The notes beneath the pieces are model-generated. The model made no database searches and was not told the origin of the DNA. It saw only the letters and a program-made list of their open reading frames with translations. 64,000 nucleotides of DNA from Stappia sp. ES.058. Its GTDB lineage: Bacteria; Pseudomonadota; Alphaproteobacteria; Rhizobiales; Stappiaceae. Of this stretch, positions 34,880 to 42,857 are shown in pieces. How positions within the stretch are numbered: the first letter of the stretch is position 1; each line of letters begins with the position of its first letter. The stretch lies in the NCBI RefSeq assembly GCF_900105595.1, contig NZ_LT629784.1, positions 248,001-312,000 of the forward strand, given 5' to 3'. Both the position numbers and the translations under genes were made by a program.

Positions 34880-35815
34880 ATGAAGCGCATCCAGTATTTC
34901 AAGTATGGCGACCCGGAAGTGCTTTCGCTCGCCGATGTGGATCGGCCGACACCTGGACGCGGCCAGATTCTGGTCCAGGTCAAGGCTGCATCCGTCAACC
35001 CGATGGACTGGAAGATCCGGCGTGGCGAAATGAAAATGCTGTCCGGTTCGCACTTTCCGCGCGGCCTGGGCCATGACTTTTCCGGTGTGGTCGATGCCGT
35101 CGGGCCCGACGTAAAGCAATTCAAGGTGGGTGACGAAGTCTTCGGCGCCGCCTCGATCCGGCAAGCGGGCGCTTTCGCGGATTATGTCGTAGTGGAAACA
35201 AAAACAGTTGCACTGAAGCCCTCCAATATCACTTTCGAGCAGGCGGCGACCATGACGGTTGTCGGTTCAGCAGCCTGGATCGGCCTCATCGCAAAGGCGA
35301 AACTGAGAGTCGGTCAGTCCGTCCTCATCACCGGGTGTCTGGGAGGCGTGGGGCGTTCGGCGGTGCAGATCGCACGCATGCAAGGGGCAATCGTCACCGG
35401 CAGTTGTCGTGCATCCGGACGCGAGGACGCTCAGGCGCTGGGCATGAGCGAGGTTGTCGACTACAACGCCTTCGATATCGGGTCTTATCGACGCCGGTTC
35501 GATGTCATCTTCGATACCGCAGGCGCGCTGTCGCTGCGCCAGTGTGGCGCGATGCTTAAGAAGGGCGGCATGTCACTGCACATCGTCCCCACGCCCGCCA
35601 AGATGATCGGCTGCCTGCTTTCACCGCGGCATCACGTCGTGATCGCCAATCCCACCCCCGAAAGCTTCGCGGGCATTTCTGAAGCGGCCGAGCAAGGCAA
35701 GCTCGCCCCGGTGATTGGTCGCGTCGTGCCGCTGTCAGAAGCGATCCCGGCCATCGTTGCGCTCGAAAAGACGGGCAACCCCAAAGGAAAGCTGTTGATT
35801 GCTCCCATGGAGTAG
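34880..35815 (+). CDS. Zinc-independent MDR oxidoreductase
   Basis: 311 aa quinone oxidoreductase-like MDR. GroES-like domain (~1-120: RIQYFKYGDPEVLSLADVDRPTPGRGQILVQVKA), then a Rossmann fold with ITGCLGGVGRSAVQIARMQGA (~152-172). There are no structural or catalytic zinc cysteines. The gene's last codons and TAG stop (35806-35815, ATGGAGTAG) lie inside a remnant of the other oxidoreductase gene on the opposite strand. Its natural C-terminus has therefore probably been replaced at a recombination junction. Confidence 0.87.
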   Translation: MKRIQYFKYGDPEVLSLADVDRPTPGRGQILVQVKAASVNPMDWKIRRGEMKMLSGSHFPRGLGHDFSGVVDAVGPDVKQFKVGDEVFGAASIRQAGAFADYVVVETKTVALKPSNITFEQAATMTVVGSAAWIGLIAKAKLRVGQSVLITGCLGGVGRSAVQIARMQGAIVTGSCRASGREDAQALGMSEVVDYNAFDIGSYRRRFDVIFDTAGALSLRQCGAMLKKGGMSLHIVPTPAKMIGCLLSPRHHVVIANPTPESFAGISEAAEQGKLAPVIGRVVPLSEAIPAIVALEKTGNPKGKLLIAPME

Positions 35816-35959
35816 ACCTCGTCGCCGGTCGCAAAACCCTCAATATCCTCGGCAACCGCCTCGACCACCTCTGAGAGGTCGGTGCCCAGAATGACGGGAA
35901 ATCCACCCGCTGTCGCCGAAAGCAAAAATCCGGAGGGTTTTCAGTGTTTCATTTGGCAT
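35803..35959 (-). pseudogene. Remnant of a second MDR oxidoreductase gene (copy 2)
   Basis: On the minus strand ATG 35959 opens MPNETLKTLRIFAFG, matching the start of the 33098 oxidoreductase (MSNETMKAVRIHAFG). After an internal deletion of about 50 codons it continues as FPVILGTDLSEVVEAVAEDIEGFATGDEVYSM, matching residues ~68-103 of the intact gene. Homology ends inside the 3' end of the neighbouring oxidoreductase. This is the counterpart of the TetR remnant at 33206: in each copy one of the two divergent genes is destroyed. Confidence 0.8.
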
Positions 35960-35994
35960 GGCTTTTGTCCTGTCGAGGCAAGCGTGCTACAGCT

Positions 35995-36031
35995 GGAGCA
36001 CTGCCCCGCATTATATGGAGCGATACCCCGT
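35995..36031. promoter_or_regulatory. Candidate TetR operator repeats (copy 2)
   Basis: GGAGCACTGCCCCGC (35995-36009) and GGAGCGATACCCCGT (36017-36031) at the same 22 bp spacing as in copy 1, 37 bp before the intact TetR start. Preservation in both copies points to an operator. Confidence 0.5.
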
Positions 36032-36067
36032 TTAGACGGTGCGTCGCTCCACTTGTTAAGTGATTTC

Positions 36068-36646
36068 ATGAGATCAGACGCCCGGAAGAACTACGACCAC
36101 ATCCTCGCTGTCGCCCGCGACCTTCTTTCCGGGGACGGTGCCGATGCGTCGCTGCGTGATATTGCCCGCAAGGCCGGAGTTGGCGATGGAACCCTGCATC
36201 GCCATTTCCCAACGCGCGAAACCTTGCTGGAGGCCTTGCTGCGCACAAGCTTCGACGCGTTGAGCGCGAGGGCCGGCGAACTGGCAAAGTGCGAACAAGC
36301 CGACGGGGCGCTGGTAAGCTGGCTGCGCGAGGCGATCGCGGTGACACACAGCTACAAGGGCGTCATCGCGCCGATGGTGGCGGCGATTGCCGACGAAAAT
36401 TCGGCCCTGCATTCCTCATGCGTGGATCTGCGCCAGGCGGGAGCGGAGCTTCTGAAGCGGGCGCAGGCCAGGGGGCTGGCGCGGGATGACATGGACGGCA
36501 ACGATCTCTTCGCACTGATCAGCGCTCTGGCTTGGCTCGCCGACCAGCCTCCGCTCGTCCCGCGCGCGGATCACCTCTTCGACATCATATCGGACGCCAT
36601 TCTCTTGAGGCGGCCTGGCGGGGTCCCGGAAAACCAGCGCGTATAA
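36068..36646 (+). CDS. TetR-family regulator (intact copy)
   Basis: 192 aa from ATG 36068. HTH: NYDHILAVARDLLSGDGADASLRDIARKAGVGDGTLHRHFPTRETLLEALL (residues ~8-58). The C-terminal ligand domain (~75-185) ends normally. It resembles regulators that repress divergent oxidoreductase genes. Its divergent partner here is only a remnant, so in trans it may control the intact oxidoreductase at 32082-33098, whose upstream region shares the operator repeats. Confidence 0.9.
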   Translation: MRSDARKNYDHILAVARDLLSGDGADASLRDIARKAGVGDGTLHRHFPTRETLLEALLRTSFDALSARAGELAKCEQADGALVSWLREAIAVTHSYKGVIAPMVAAIADENSALHSSCVDLRQAGAELLKRAQARGLARDDMDGNDLFALISALAWLADQPPLVPRADHLFDIISDAILLRRPGGVPENQRV

Positions 36647-36672
36647 CCTACCTGAGAAGATTTGCCCAGTGT

Positions 36673-37287
36673 CTAGTCGGGCTTATGTGCGGGGCTCGCA
36701 GTGCCTTGTGGAACGGCCGCGCGATAACGCAGCCCGTCGACCAGCAACGCGACCAGCCGGCGAGCGGCTGATGGATTTCCATCGCTTGACGGCATGCACA
36801 GGCTCGCGACCGCTCGCAAGAGATCATAGGGATTTGCGTCGGGGCGTATTTCTCCGGCGGTGACGGCGGCGTCGAGCAGCCTTTGCAAGGCCGGCTCGAA
36901 CCGGCTGTCGAAATAGGCCGGCAAGGCCTCGAACGCGGGGTCGCCCGAATGCAGGGCTGCAGCCAGTCCGCGCTTGGCAACGATGAAGTCGACATAGCGT
37001 TGCATCCAGCGGTCGAGCGCTTCCCCGGGAGGGAAGGCTTCCGCAAGATTGGCCGCGGCGTCGGCGCAGGCGTCAACCTCACTGCGAAACACCGCTGCAA
37101 TCAGATCGGAGCGCTGGGGAAAGTTGCGGTAGATGGTCCCGACGCCGACACCTGCCTTTTCGGCGATCTCGCGCATCGGAGCCTCGACCCCTGATGTGGC
37201 GAACACGTCCCGTGCCGTGCGCACCAGTGTCTCAATGTTGCGCTGCGCATCTGCGCGCACATTCCGTTCCGACGACCTGCCAGCCAT
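36673..37287 (-). CDS. TetR-family regulator divergent from an SDR
   Basis: 204 aa from ATG 37287. HTH: NIETLVRTARDVFATSGVEAPMREIAEKAGVGVGTIYRNFPQRSDLIAAVF. The C-terminal domain resembles the SbtR-like type (MQRYVDFIVAKRGLAAALHSG). Divergent from the SDR at 37414 with two palindromic operator candidates between them, it is likely the repressor of that gene and itself. Confidence 0.9.
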   Translation of the reverse strand: MAGRSSERNVRADAQRNIETLVRTARDVFATSGVEAPMREIAEKAGVGVGTIYRNFPQRSDLIAAVFRSEVDACADAAANLAEAFPPGEALDRWMQRYVDFIVAKRGLAAALHSGDPAFEALPAYFDSRFEPALQRLLDAAVTAGEIRPDANPYDLLRAVASLCMPSSDGNPSAARRLVALLVDGLRYRAAVPQGTASPAHKPD

Positions 37288-37321
37288 GGATTCCAAAATT
37301 CTCCAATACGCGCTTGTTAAG

Positions 37322-37359
37322 CGGAACAACGTTCCGTATATAGGCGGAAGACTGTTCCG
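37322..37359. promoter_or_regulatory. Double palindromic operator between TetR and SDR genes
   Basis: CGGAACAACGTTCCG (37322-37336) is an exact palindrome around a 3-base centre. CGGAAGACTGTTCCG (37345-37359) is the same with one mismatch; the centres are 23 bp apart. Both fall in the divergent promoter region, a classical TetR operator arrangement. Confidence 0.7.
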
Positions 37360-37413
37360 TTTAATACGCCGTCGGGCTTCAAAAAGCCAGCAGAGAAACC
37401 AGGGGACTTCATC

Positions 37414-38160
37414 ATGTCGGACGAACGCATCGCTCTCGTAACCGGAGCCACTCAAGGCATCGGCCTCCAGATAGCCAAGGAGCTGGTTGCAAAAGGACTG
37501 ACGGTGATCGTCGGCGCGCGCAACCTTGAAAAGGGAGAGAGGGCGGCCCGGGACATTGGCGGGCGAGCCCACGCCATTCAGCTCGACGTCACGGATGAAG
37601 CGTCGATAGCTCAGGCGGCCGCTCTCATCCGCACCCGGTTCGGCCGCCTGGATATCCTGATGAACAATGCCGGGATATCGCGGGCAAAGCCGAACCAGGA
37701 GTTTGCGGAGGCCGTCAGAAGAAACCTGCTGACGGACGCGCCTCTTACCGATATCCGGACGGTGTTCGAGACCAATGTGTTCGGCGTCATTGCCGCGACG
37801 CAGGCAATGCTTCCGCTTCTGCGCGAGTCGCCTGCAGGCCGCATCGTTATCACCGGGAGCTCGGGCGCATCGCTGACGCACAACTCCGATCCGGCCAATC
37901 CGCATCGGCGGATGTTTGGCAATTACTCCGTGTCAAAGGCAGCGGCACACGCCGTGATGCTGGCGTTTGCGCTCGCACTCGAAGGCACCAACATCAAGGT
38001 CAACGCTGCTTGCCCCGGCTTCACCTCGACCGCGCTCAACAACTTCAACGGCACGCGCAGCGTCGAAGAAGGCGCGCGCGAGCCTGTACGGCTTGCCTTG
38101 ATCGGCGACAACGGACCAACCGGAACCTTCTCCGATGAAAATGGAACCGTGCCTTGGTGA
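37414..38160 (+). CDS. Short-chain dehydrogenase/reductase
   Basis: 248 aa classical SDR. Cofactor motif TGATQGIGLQIA (~9-20), NNAG (~88-91), catalytic serine in ITGSSGAS (~149) and the YxxxK in NYSVSKAAAHA (~170-176). The R in VGARNLEKGERAA after beta-2 favours NADP(H). It resembles carbonyl-reductase-like SDRs with a PxGxF C-terminal segment (NGPTGTFSDENGTVPW). Start ATG 37414 behind GGGGA. It is probably repressed by the divergent TetR and followed by a second, broken SDR. Confidence 0.9.
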   Translation: MSDERIALVTGATQGIGLQIAKELVAKGLTVIVGARNLEKGERAARDIGGRAHAIQLDVTDEASIAQAAALIRTRFGRLDILMNNAGISRAKPNQEFAEAVRRNLLTDAPLTDIRTVFETNVFGVIAATQAMLPLLRESPAGRIVITGSSGASLTHNSDPANPHRRMFGNYSVSKAAAHAVMLAFALALEGTNIKVNAACPGFTSTALNNFNGTRSVEEGAREPVRLALIGDNGPTGTFSDENGTVPW

Positions 38161-38229
38161 AGACGCACGGAAGGACGGTCTGCTCTGAGAGAGGCAAGCC
38201 TCCACGGAAGCCAACTTGAAGGATATGGA

Positions 38230-39108
38230 ATGTGAATTTTTCTGACCGGCGCGACCGGGTTCATCGGTTCGGCGATCGTCGCCAACCTGCTTAACGACAG
38301 GCACCAGGTGCTGGGACTTGCGCGCTCGGACACGTCAGCCGATGCCCTGCGGCAAGCCGGCTGCGACGTCCTACCGGGCGATTTGCGCGATCTGGAGAGC
38401 TTGCGCCGTGGTGCAGAGCAGGCCGATTCCGTCATTCACACGGCCTTCGATCATGATTTCTCCCGCATGGCGGAAAACTGCGACATGGACCGCATCGCGA
38501 TCGAAGCGATGGGCAGCGCCCTTGCCGGATCGAACAAGAGGTTCATCGTCACATCAGGCCTGCCGCCATTGATGGGACGGGTTTCGACCGAAACCGACAT
38601 TCTGCCGGCCGGCGCTCATGGGTTGCCGCGCGTGTCGGAGCAGGTGGCCATGGCGCTGACCGACAGTGGCGTTCGCGTGTCGGTGATCAGGATGCCGCAG
38701 GTCCACGATCAGAGCCGGCAGGGATTTGCCTCCTACCTGATGGATCATGCGCGCAATCACGGTGTCTCGGCCTATGTGGGCGACGGACAAAACCGCTGGC
38801 CGGCGGTTCACCGGCTCGACGCCGCCCGGCTTTACAGCCTTGTCCTCGACAATGATGCGAGTGGCGAACGCTACCATGCGGTCGGCGAGGAGGGCGTTGC
38901 GGTCCGGGACGTCGCCGAAGCGATCGGCAAAAGGCTGGATGTGCCGGTGACGTCACTTTCCGAAGAAGACTCGGCATCCCACTTCGGTTGGCTTGACCGG
39001 ATCGCGCGAATGGACGTTCCCGCATCCAGTGACCTGACAAGGCAAAACCTGAACTGGCAATCCATGCAGAAGGCCGACCTCATCCAGGACATTCTGGCTT
39101 CGATCTGA
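38230..39108 (+). pseudogene. Extended SDR (NAD-dependent epimerase-like) with a stop at codon 2
   Basis: The natural start ATG 38230 (AAGGA upstream) is followed at once by TGA (38233-38235), then IFLTGATGFIGSAIVANLLNDRHQVLGLARSD in the same frame, a perfect Rossmann beginning. The expected second codon is CGA (as in MRIFLTGATGFIG), so one C-to-T change explains the stop. From there 290 codons are open to 39108. The first usable ATG (38308) would lose the NAD-binding loop. It may be translated at low level from ATT 38236 or CTG 38242, but is probably inactive. Confidence 0.75.
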
Positions 39109-39291
39109 ACGAACGCCTACCCCCTTGAAGCATCATCCCGCGAATGGAGTCCGAGACCATGCCTGCCCCCGTAGCCACGAAACTATCGAGGCGACGCCAA
39201 TGCGCCGGGATTGACAGATCTGTGGCAGAAGTCACTTCGGCGGCACAATAGTCCGCCGCCGAGCCAGGAGACCGGCTGCTGACGCCTTGGT

Positions 39292-39735
39292 CTATTTGCT
39301 CTCGATCCGCCCCTGGAGCCAGTTTCAGTTTCGCTTTTTATCGTGCTCCAGGCCGGATCATCGGGATAAAGGGCGGTCCTGAGATAGGCCCAGGTGATGC
39401 GCTGGACGGCGGCAACGCGTTCAGGGCTTTCGTCCGATGTTTCTGCCGCGTCATAGCCCGATATGCCGCCGAAGATGTGCCCGGCTTCGTTCACCGACAG
39501 GAGCGACTTGGGGCCGGGAGCAAGCCGATACGCATCCGCCCGCCAGTCCGCACGCTCGGAAAACATCGGGTTGATGTCCTTGTCGCCCGTCACGACCAGA
39601 CAAGGCGTCGTCATGCCGCTGAAGTCGCTGTTGACCAGGGCCGGATATAGGTCCGCTCGGTCGAGCGCAGTCCCGCACTGTCGCTGCGCGCCACAAAGAG
39701 GCCGTCCGATCGCGCCGCAGGCAGCGCCGGATCGC
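39292..39735 (-). pseudogene. Alpha/beta-hydrolase C-terminal fragment with frameshifts
   Basis: On the minus strand the pieces run in order: RSDGLFVARSDSAGLRSTE, then after a one-base shift DLYPALVNSDFSGMTTPCLVVTGDKDINPMFSERADW, GHIFGG (catalytic-histidine region) and ALYPDDPAW. After a second shift comes GRIESK and a stop at 39292. It lacks the N-terminal half and nucleophile elbow. Its 5' side joins directly to the truncated ParB gene. Substrate unknown. The 183 bp between this and the upstream SDR contain no gene. Confidence 0.65.
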
Positions 39736-39737
39736 TC

Positions 39738-40820
39738 CTAGACCCCGAGGCAGGTGGTACAGTCGGATCGCCATCGGGCTGCAGCCGATCTGCACGCGGC
39801 CTGCTCCCGAGCGATGCAACGGATTTGCCGTTCCTCGAGCTTCTGTTGCTCGGCGGTGAGCGCCTCGATAGTCGCCTGTTCCTCGACCGTCAGATCGATT
39901 GGCGTGCCGGGGATTTCCCGCAGGCCGCGGGTCGCGTCATAGGGGAAGCTGATAGCGACCTCGATCCATTTCCAGCCTTCGGCGGCGACCTCGTCGGCCG
40001 TGGCCCTCAGCTTCTCAGCGGCCAAGCGGTCGAGCAACGCCGGATCCTGCAGCCAGCCGCCATCGTCGGACTGGAAGAGATCGCGCATGGTGACACCTCC
40101 GGCGGCCTCATAGGCGTCGAGACCGACAAAGACGGCGCGCTTGTCCGAGGCGCGCACCGTGGTCTCGGTCAGCATGCGCCGGATCTGGTAGGGCTCCTTC
40201 GACCAGGCGTCCTTGATCGCGTCCCAGACCTGGGTCTGACGCTCGTGGTCGCCGGACACGGTGAAGGCCATGAGCTGCTCCAGCGTCATGCCATCGTCGG
40301 CATAGAGGTCGTGCAGCGCGGGCGACACGGTTGCGAGGCGCAGCCGCTGTTTGACCACGTTGACGGGCACGAAGAACGCCGCGGCGATCTCCTCCTCGGT
40401 CATGCCCTTGGTCAGCATGTCGTGGAAGGCGCGAAACTGATCGAGCGGATGGAGCGGCGCGCGCTCGATGTTCTCGGCGAGCGACACCTCCTCGGGGAGG
40501 ATGGCGCCGTCGCGATCGCGGACCACGCAGGGGACGGGCGCGACCTTGGCGAGACGCTTCTGCTTCACCAGCAATTCGAGTGCGCGGAAGCGGCGGCCGC
40601 CAGCCGGCACCTCGAACATGCCGGTCTCAACGCCTTCGGCGTCAACGACGGGGAAGACGCTGAGGCTCTGGATCAGGCCGCGACGGGCGATCGAGGCTGC
40701 CAGATCCTCGATCGACACGCCAGCCTTGATGCGCCGGACGTTGGACTGGCTCAGCACCAGCTTTTTGAAGGAAATGTCGCGCGAGGACGACAGGGTGATC
40801 TTTTGAACGGCAGTAGCCAT
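39738..40820 (-). CDS. ParB/Spo0J-like protein, C-terminally truncated
   Basis: 360 aa. N-terminal ParB/Srx domain (residues ~15-125) with VPAGGRRFRALELL and SLAENIERAPLHPLDQFRAF (ENxxRxxLxPxE-like motif), then a KorB-like helix-turn-helix (~140-165, MTEEEIAAAFFVPVNVVKQRLRLATVSP). Related plasmid and island ParB-like proteins are, as I recall, nearly twice as long. Here the last ~30 residues after QQKLEE are unrelated and read into the hydrolase junction. It is probably a truncated, possibly non-functional partition-like protein. Upstream is a leader shared with the DUF932 gene. Confidence 0.8.
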   Translation of the reverse strand: MATAVQKITLSSSRDISFKKLVLSQSNVRRIKAGVSIEDLAASIARRGLIQSLSVFPVVDAEGVETGMFEVPAGGRRFRALELLVKQKRLAKVAPVPCVVRDRDGAILPEEVSLAENIERAPLHPLDQFRAFHDMLTKGMTEEEIAAAFFVPVNVVKQRLRLATVSPALHDLYADDGMTLEQLMAFTVSGDHERQTQVWDAIKDAWSKEPYQIRRMLTETTVRASDKRAVFVGLDAYEAAGGVTMRDLFQSDDGGWLQDPALLDRLAAEKLRATADEVAAEGWKWIEVAISFPYDATRGLREIPGTPIDLTVEEQATIEALTAEQQKLEERQIRCIAREQAACRSAAARWRSDCTTCLGV

Positions 40821-40846
40821 CGGGATATACTCCGCGACGGACGGCC

Positions 40847-40884
40847 GAGAGCCTCTCTCTCGACCCTAAACCCGTCACGAAGCG
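40847..40884 (-). promoter_or_regulatory. Leader motif shared with the DUF932 gene (copy in front of ParB)
   Basis: Upstream of ParB the minus strand reads CGTGACGGGT, then GAGAGAGGCTC, then CCGTCG and GGAG before the ATG. The same blocks in the same order precede DUF932 at 42213-42251. This conserved leader suggests common control. Confidence 0.5.
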
Positions 40885-40995
40885 AAGCGCCGCCCTCTTC
40901 CTCTATAGGGGGCAGCGCCACGGACCGGCAAACCAGAAAAGCACGGAAGCGCAAAGCCGGAGACATGGGAAACCGCATCCCCGGCTTTGCGGAAA

Positions 40996-42189
40996 TCAGG
41001 CGGCTCGATCGAGCAGCTTCTTGGCCTTGCCCTCCATGTCGAGGCGGGCGTCCTGATGCGGCTTGTCGCGTGCGACGGCGGTGATGCCCTGCACGAAGTC
41101 GAAGATGGACTCCGGCGGGCGGCCTTCCTCCGCCAGCACCCTGTCGATGATCTTGCCGGTCACGGCCTTTGAGAAACCGCGCCGACGCAAGAAGTCTGTG
41201 CGGTCTTCGTCCGTCCTGGCGACGATCCGTTCGCGGGCGGCCTTGATGCCGTTGACGAAGGGCAGGGGCGAGGAGTTCGCGAAGTTCAGCAGCGCGGGGG
41301 CCGCTTCGTGCGCGAAGCGATTGGCCGCATATTTGGAGTAGCGGGTGGTGATTTCCTCGAAATCCTCCACGCCCCACAAATTGCGATTCTGGCAGACCGC
41401 GCGCAGATAGAAGCTCGCCATACCGAGCGTCTTGGCGCCGACCTCGGAATTCCAGCAATAGAAGCCCCGGAAATAAAGGTCGGGCGATCCGTCCGGCAGT
41501 CGGCCGGCCTCAATCGGATTCAGGTCGTCGACCAGGAACAGGAAGACGTCGCGGTCGGAGGCATAGAGCGTGGTCGTATCCTTGGTGATGTCGACGCGCG
41601 GATTGCAGATCCCGGTCGACCAGTCGAGCACGTCCGGCACCTTCCACCGGGTGTCGCCCGTGCCGTTGCCGGCGATGCGCTGCACCGCCTCGACCGGTTC
41701 GTGGTCGAAGATGCGGCCATAGTCCGGGCCAGTGACGGCGCGCAGTTCGACACGGCCAGTATCGGTTTCGAGTGTCTTGATCTGCTCGGCCCGATTGGAG
41801 GTCAGACCGTATTGCAGGTTGATGGCGGCAAGTGCGGCTGGGAGTTGCCTGAGATAGGCGGCGGGCGCTCCGACCAGGCTGGCGAGCTGTCCAAAGGACC
41901 AGTGCGTTGGCGCGGTGGCCGTGTCGGTGTCCGGCAGGATCAGCGCTAGCCGTTCCGGGTCGTTGCGGTTCGCCTCGACGTGGATGAGCGCACTCTCCAC
42001 CACGCGGGTCCGGCTGCGATCGGCGCGATCGCGCACCGATCGCGCCAACTCGGACAGCGACAGGTAGCGCTCGTCGGCTGGGCGCGAGAACCATTCGGAC
42101 GAGACGCGGCCGATCCGCTCGCCACGGCTGACGTCCACCTTGTAACCGCCGCTCGTGTCACGGCGCGCATCGCGTACTTGCATGTTCAT
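40996..42189 (-). CDS. DUF932 domain protein
   Basis: 397 aa from ATG 42189 (GGAG upstream; a GTG at 42204 is also in frame). It matches the DUF932 family found on plasmids, phages and islands: LALILPDTDTATAPTHWSFGQLASLVGAPAAYLRQLP, GRIFDHEPVEAVQRI, and FLVDDLNPIEAGRLPDGSPDLYFRGFYCWNSEVGAKTLG (~230-270). Function is not established; members are often near ParB-like and anti-restriction genes on plasmids. It lies upstream of ParB on the same strand, 175 bp away, with a shared leader. Confidence 0.87.
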   Translation of the reverse strand: MNMQVRDARRDTSGGYKVDVSRGERIGRVSSEWFSRPADERYLSLSELARSVRDRADRSRTRVVESALIHVEANRNDPERLALILPDTDTATAPTHWSFGQLASLVGAPAAYLRQLPAALAAINLQYGLTSNRAEQIKTLETDTGRVELRAVTGPDYGRIFDHEPVEAVQRIAGNGTGDTRWKVPDVLDWSTGICNPRVDITKDTTTLYASDRDVFLFLVDDLNPIEAGRLPDGSPDLYFRGFYCWNSEVGAKTLGMASFYLRAVCQNRNLWGVEDFEEITTRYSKYAANRFAHEAAPALLNFANSSPLPFVNGIKAARERIVARTDEDRTDFLRRRGFSKAVTGKIIDRVLAEEGRPPESIFDFVQGITAVARDKPHQDARLDMEGKAKKLLDRAA

Positions 42190-42212
42190 GGGACCAATCT
42201 CCACGACGGGCG

Positions 42213-42251
42213 CGGGAGCCTCTCTCCCAGCTAGTCACCCGTCACGGAAAC
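42213..42251 (-). promoter_or_regulatory. Leader motif shared with the ParB gene (copy in front of DUF932)
   Basis: Minus-strand CGTGACGGGT, GGGAGAGAGGCTC, CCGTCG and GGAG, spaced as in the ParB leader at 40847-40884. The rest of the 290 bp gap up to hipB shows no gene; it must carry the divergent promoters of DUF932 and hipBA. Confidence 0.5.
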
Positions 42252-42479
42252 CGATCCGCTCTCTCACTCTGGTGGCGTTGCGGGGATCTCCCCGCTCGAA
42301 GGGGTCGGCCGAGACCCAAGGCTCGGACGCAGGGGAAAGCCTTCCCCACCTTCTGGCCGCAAATATCAAACCGAAACGCTCGCGCTGCTGGGGGCACTGG
42401 CTAGAAATCTTGACCAATAGCATAATTTGTCATATATGATCGTTTGTTGACGGAATTCCATCAAATATGGATGATTGAT

Positions 42480-42857
42480 ATGGGTTCCCCCAAGGCGAAA
42501 CCAGCACTGGAACGGCTGGGCCAGGATATCCGCAACGCGCGTCTGCGGCGTGGCATCGCCGTGGCGGATCTCGCCGTGCGTGCGGGAACCTCGCCAAGTT
42601 CCATCGCCCGCCTTGAACGAGGTGATCCCGGCGTTGCCATCGGAACGCTTGCCGACGTTCTCGTTGTGCTCGGCCTTCTGGAGCGGCTTGCTGACCTGGT
42701 CGATATCCGCAAGGACGATCTGGGGCTGGCGCTGGCAGCGGAGCATGGACCGCGCCGGGGCCGCTCCTTCGCGGCAAGGCTGAAAAAGCAGAAGGCTCAG
42801 ACAGAGGAGACGCAGGATCGGCAGGATGTTGTGGACCCTGACGGCGCTTCCTTCTGA
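42480..42857 (+). CDS. hipB: HipB-like helix-turn-helix antitoxin
   Basis: 125 aa from ATG 42480 (ATG 42471 also in frame). Xre-type HTH at ~15-70: LGQDIRNARLRRGIAVADLAVRAGTSPSSIARLERGDPGVAIGTLADVLVVLGLLERL. The basic C-terminal tail is longer than in E. coli HipB. It represses the operon and neutralises HipA. Its stop codon overlaps the hipA ATG by one base (42857). The gene has AT-rich promoter DNA upstream (42405-42470), unlike its neighbours. Confidence 0.8.
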   Translation: MGSPKAKPALERLGQDIRNARLRRGIAVADLAVRAGTSPSSIARLERGDPGVAIGTLADVLVVLGLLERLADLVDIRKDDLGLALAAEHGPRRGRSFAARLKKQKAQTEETQDRQDVVDPDGASF

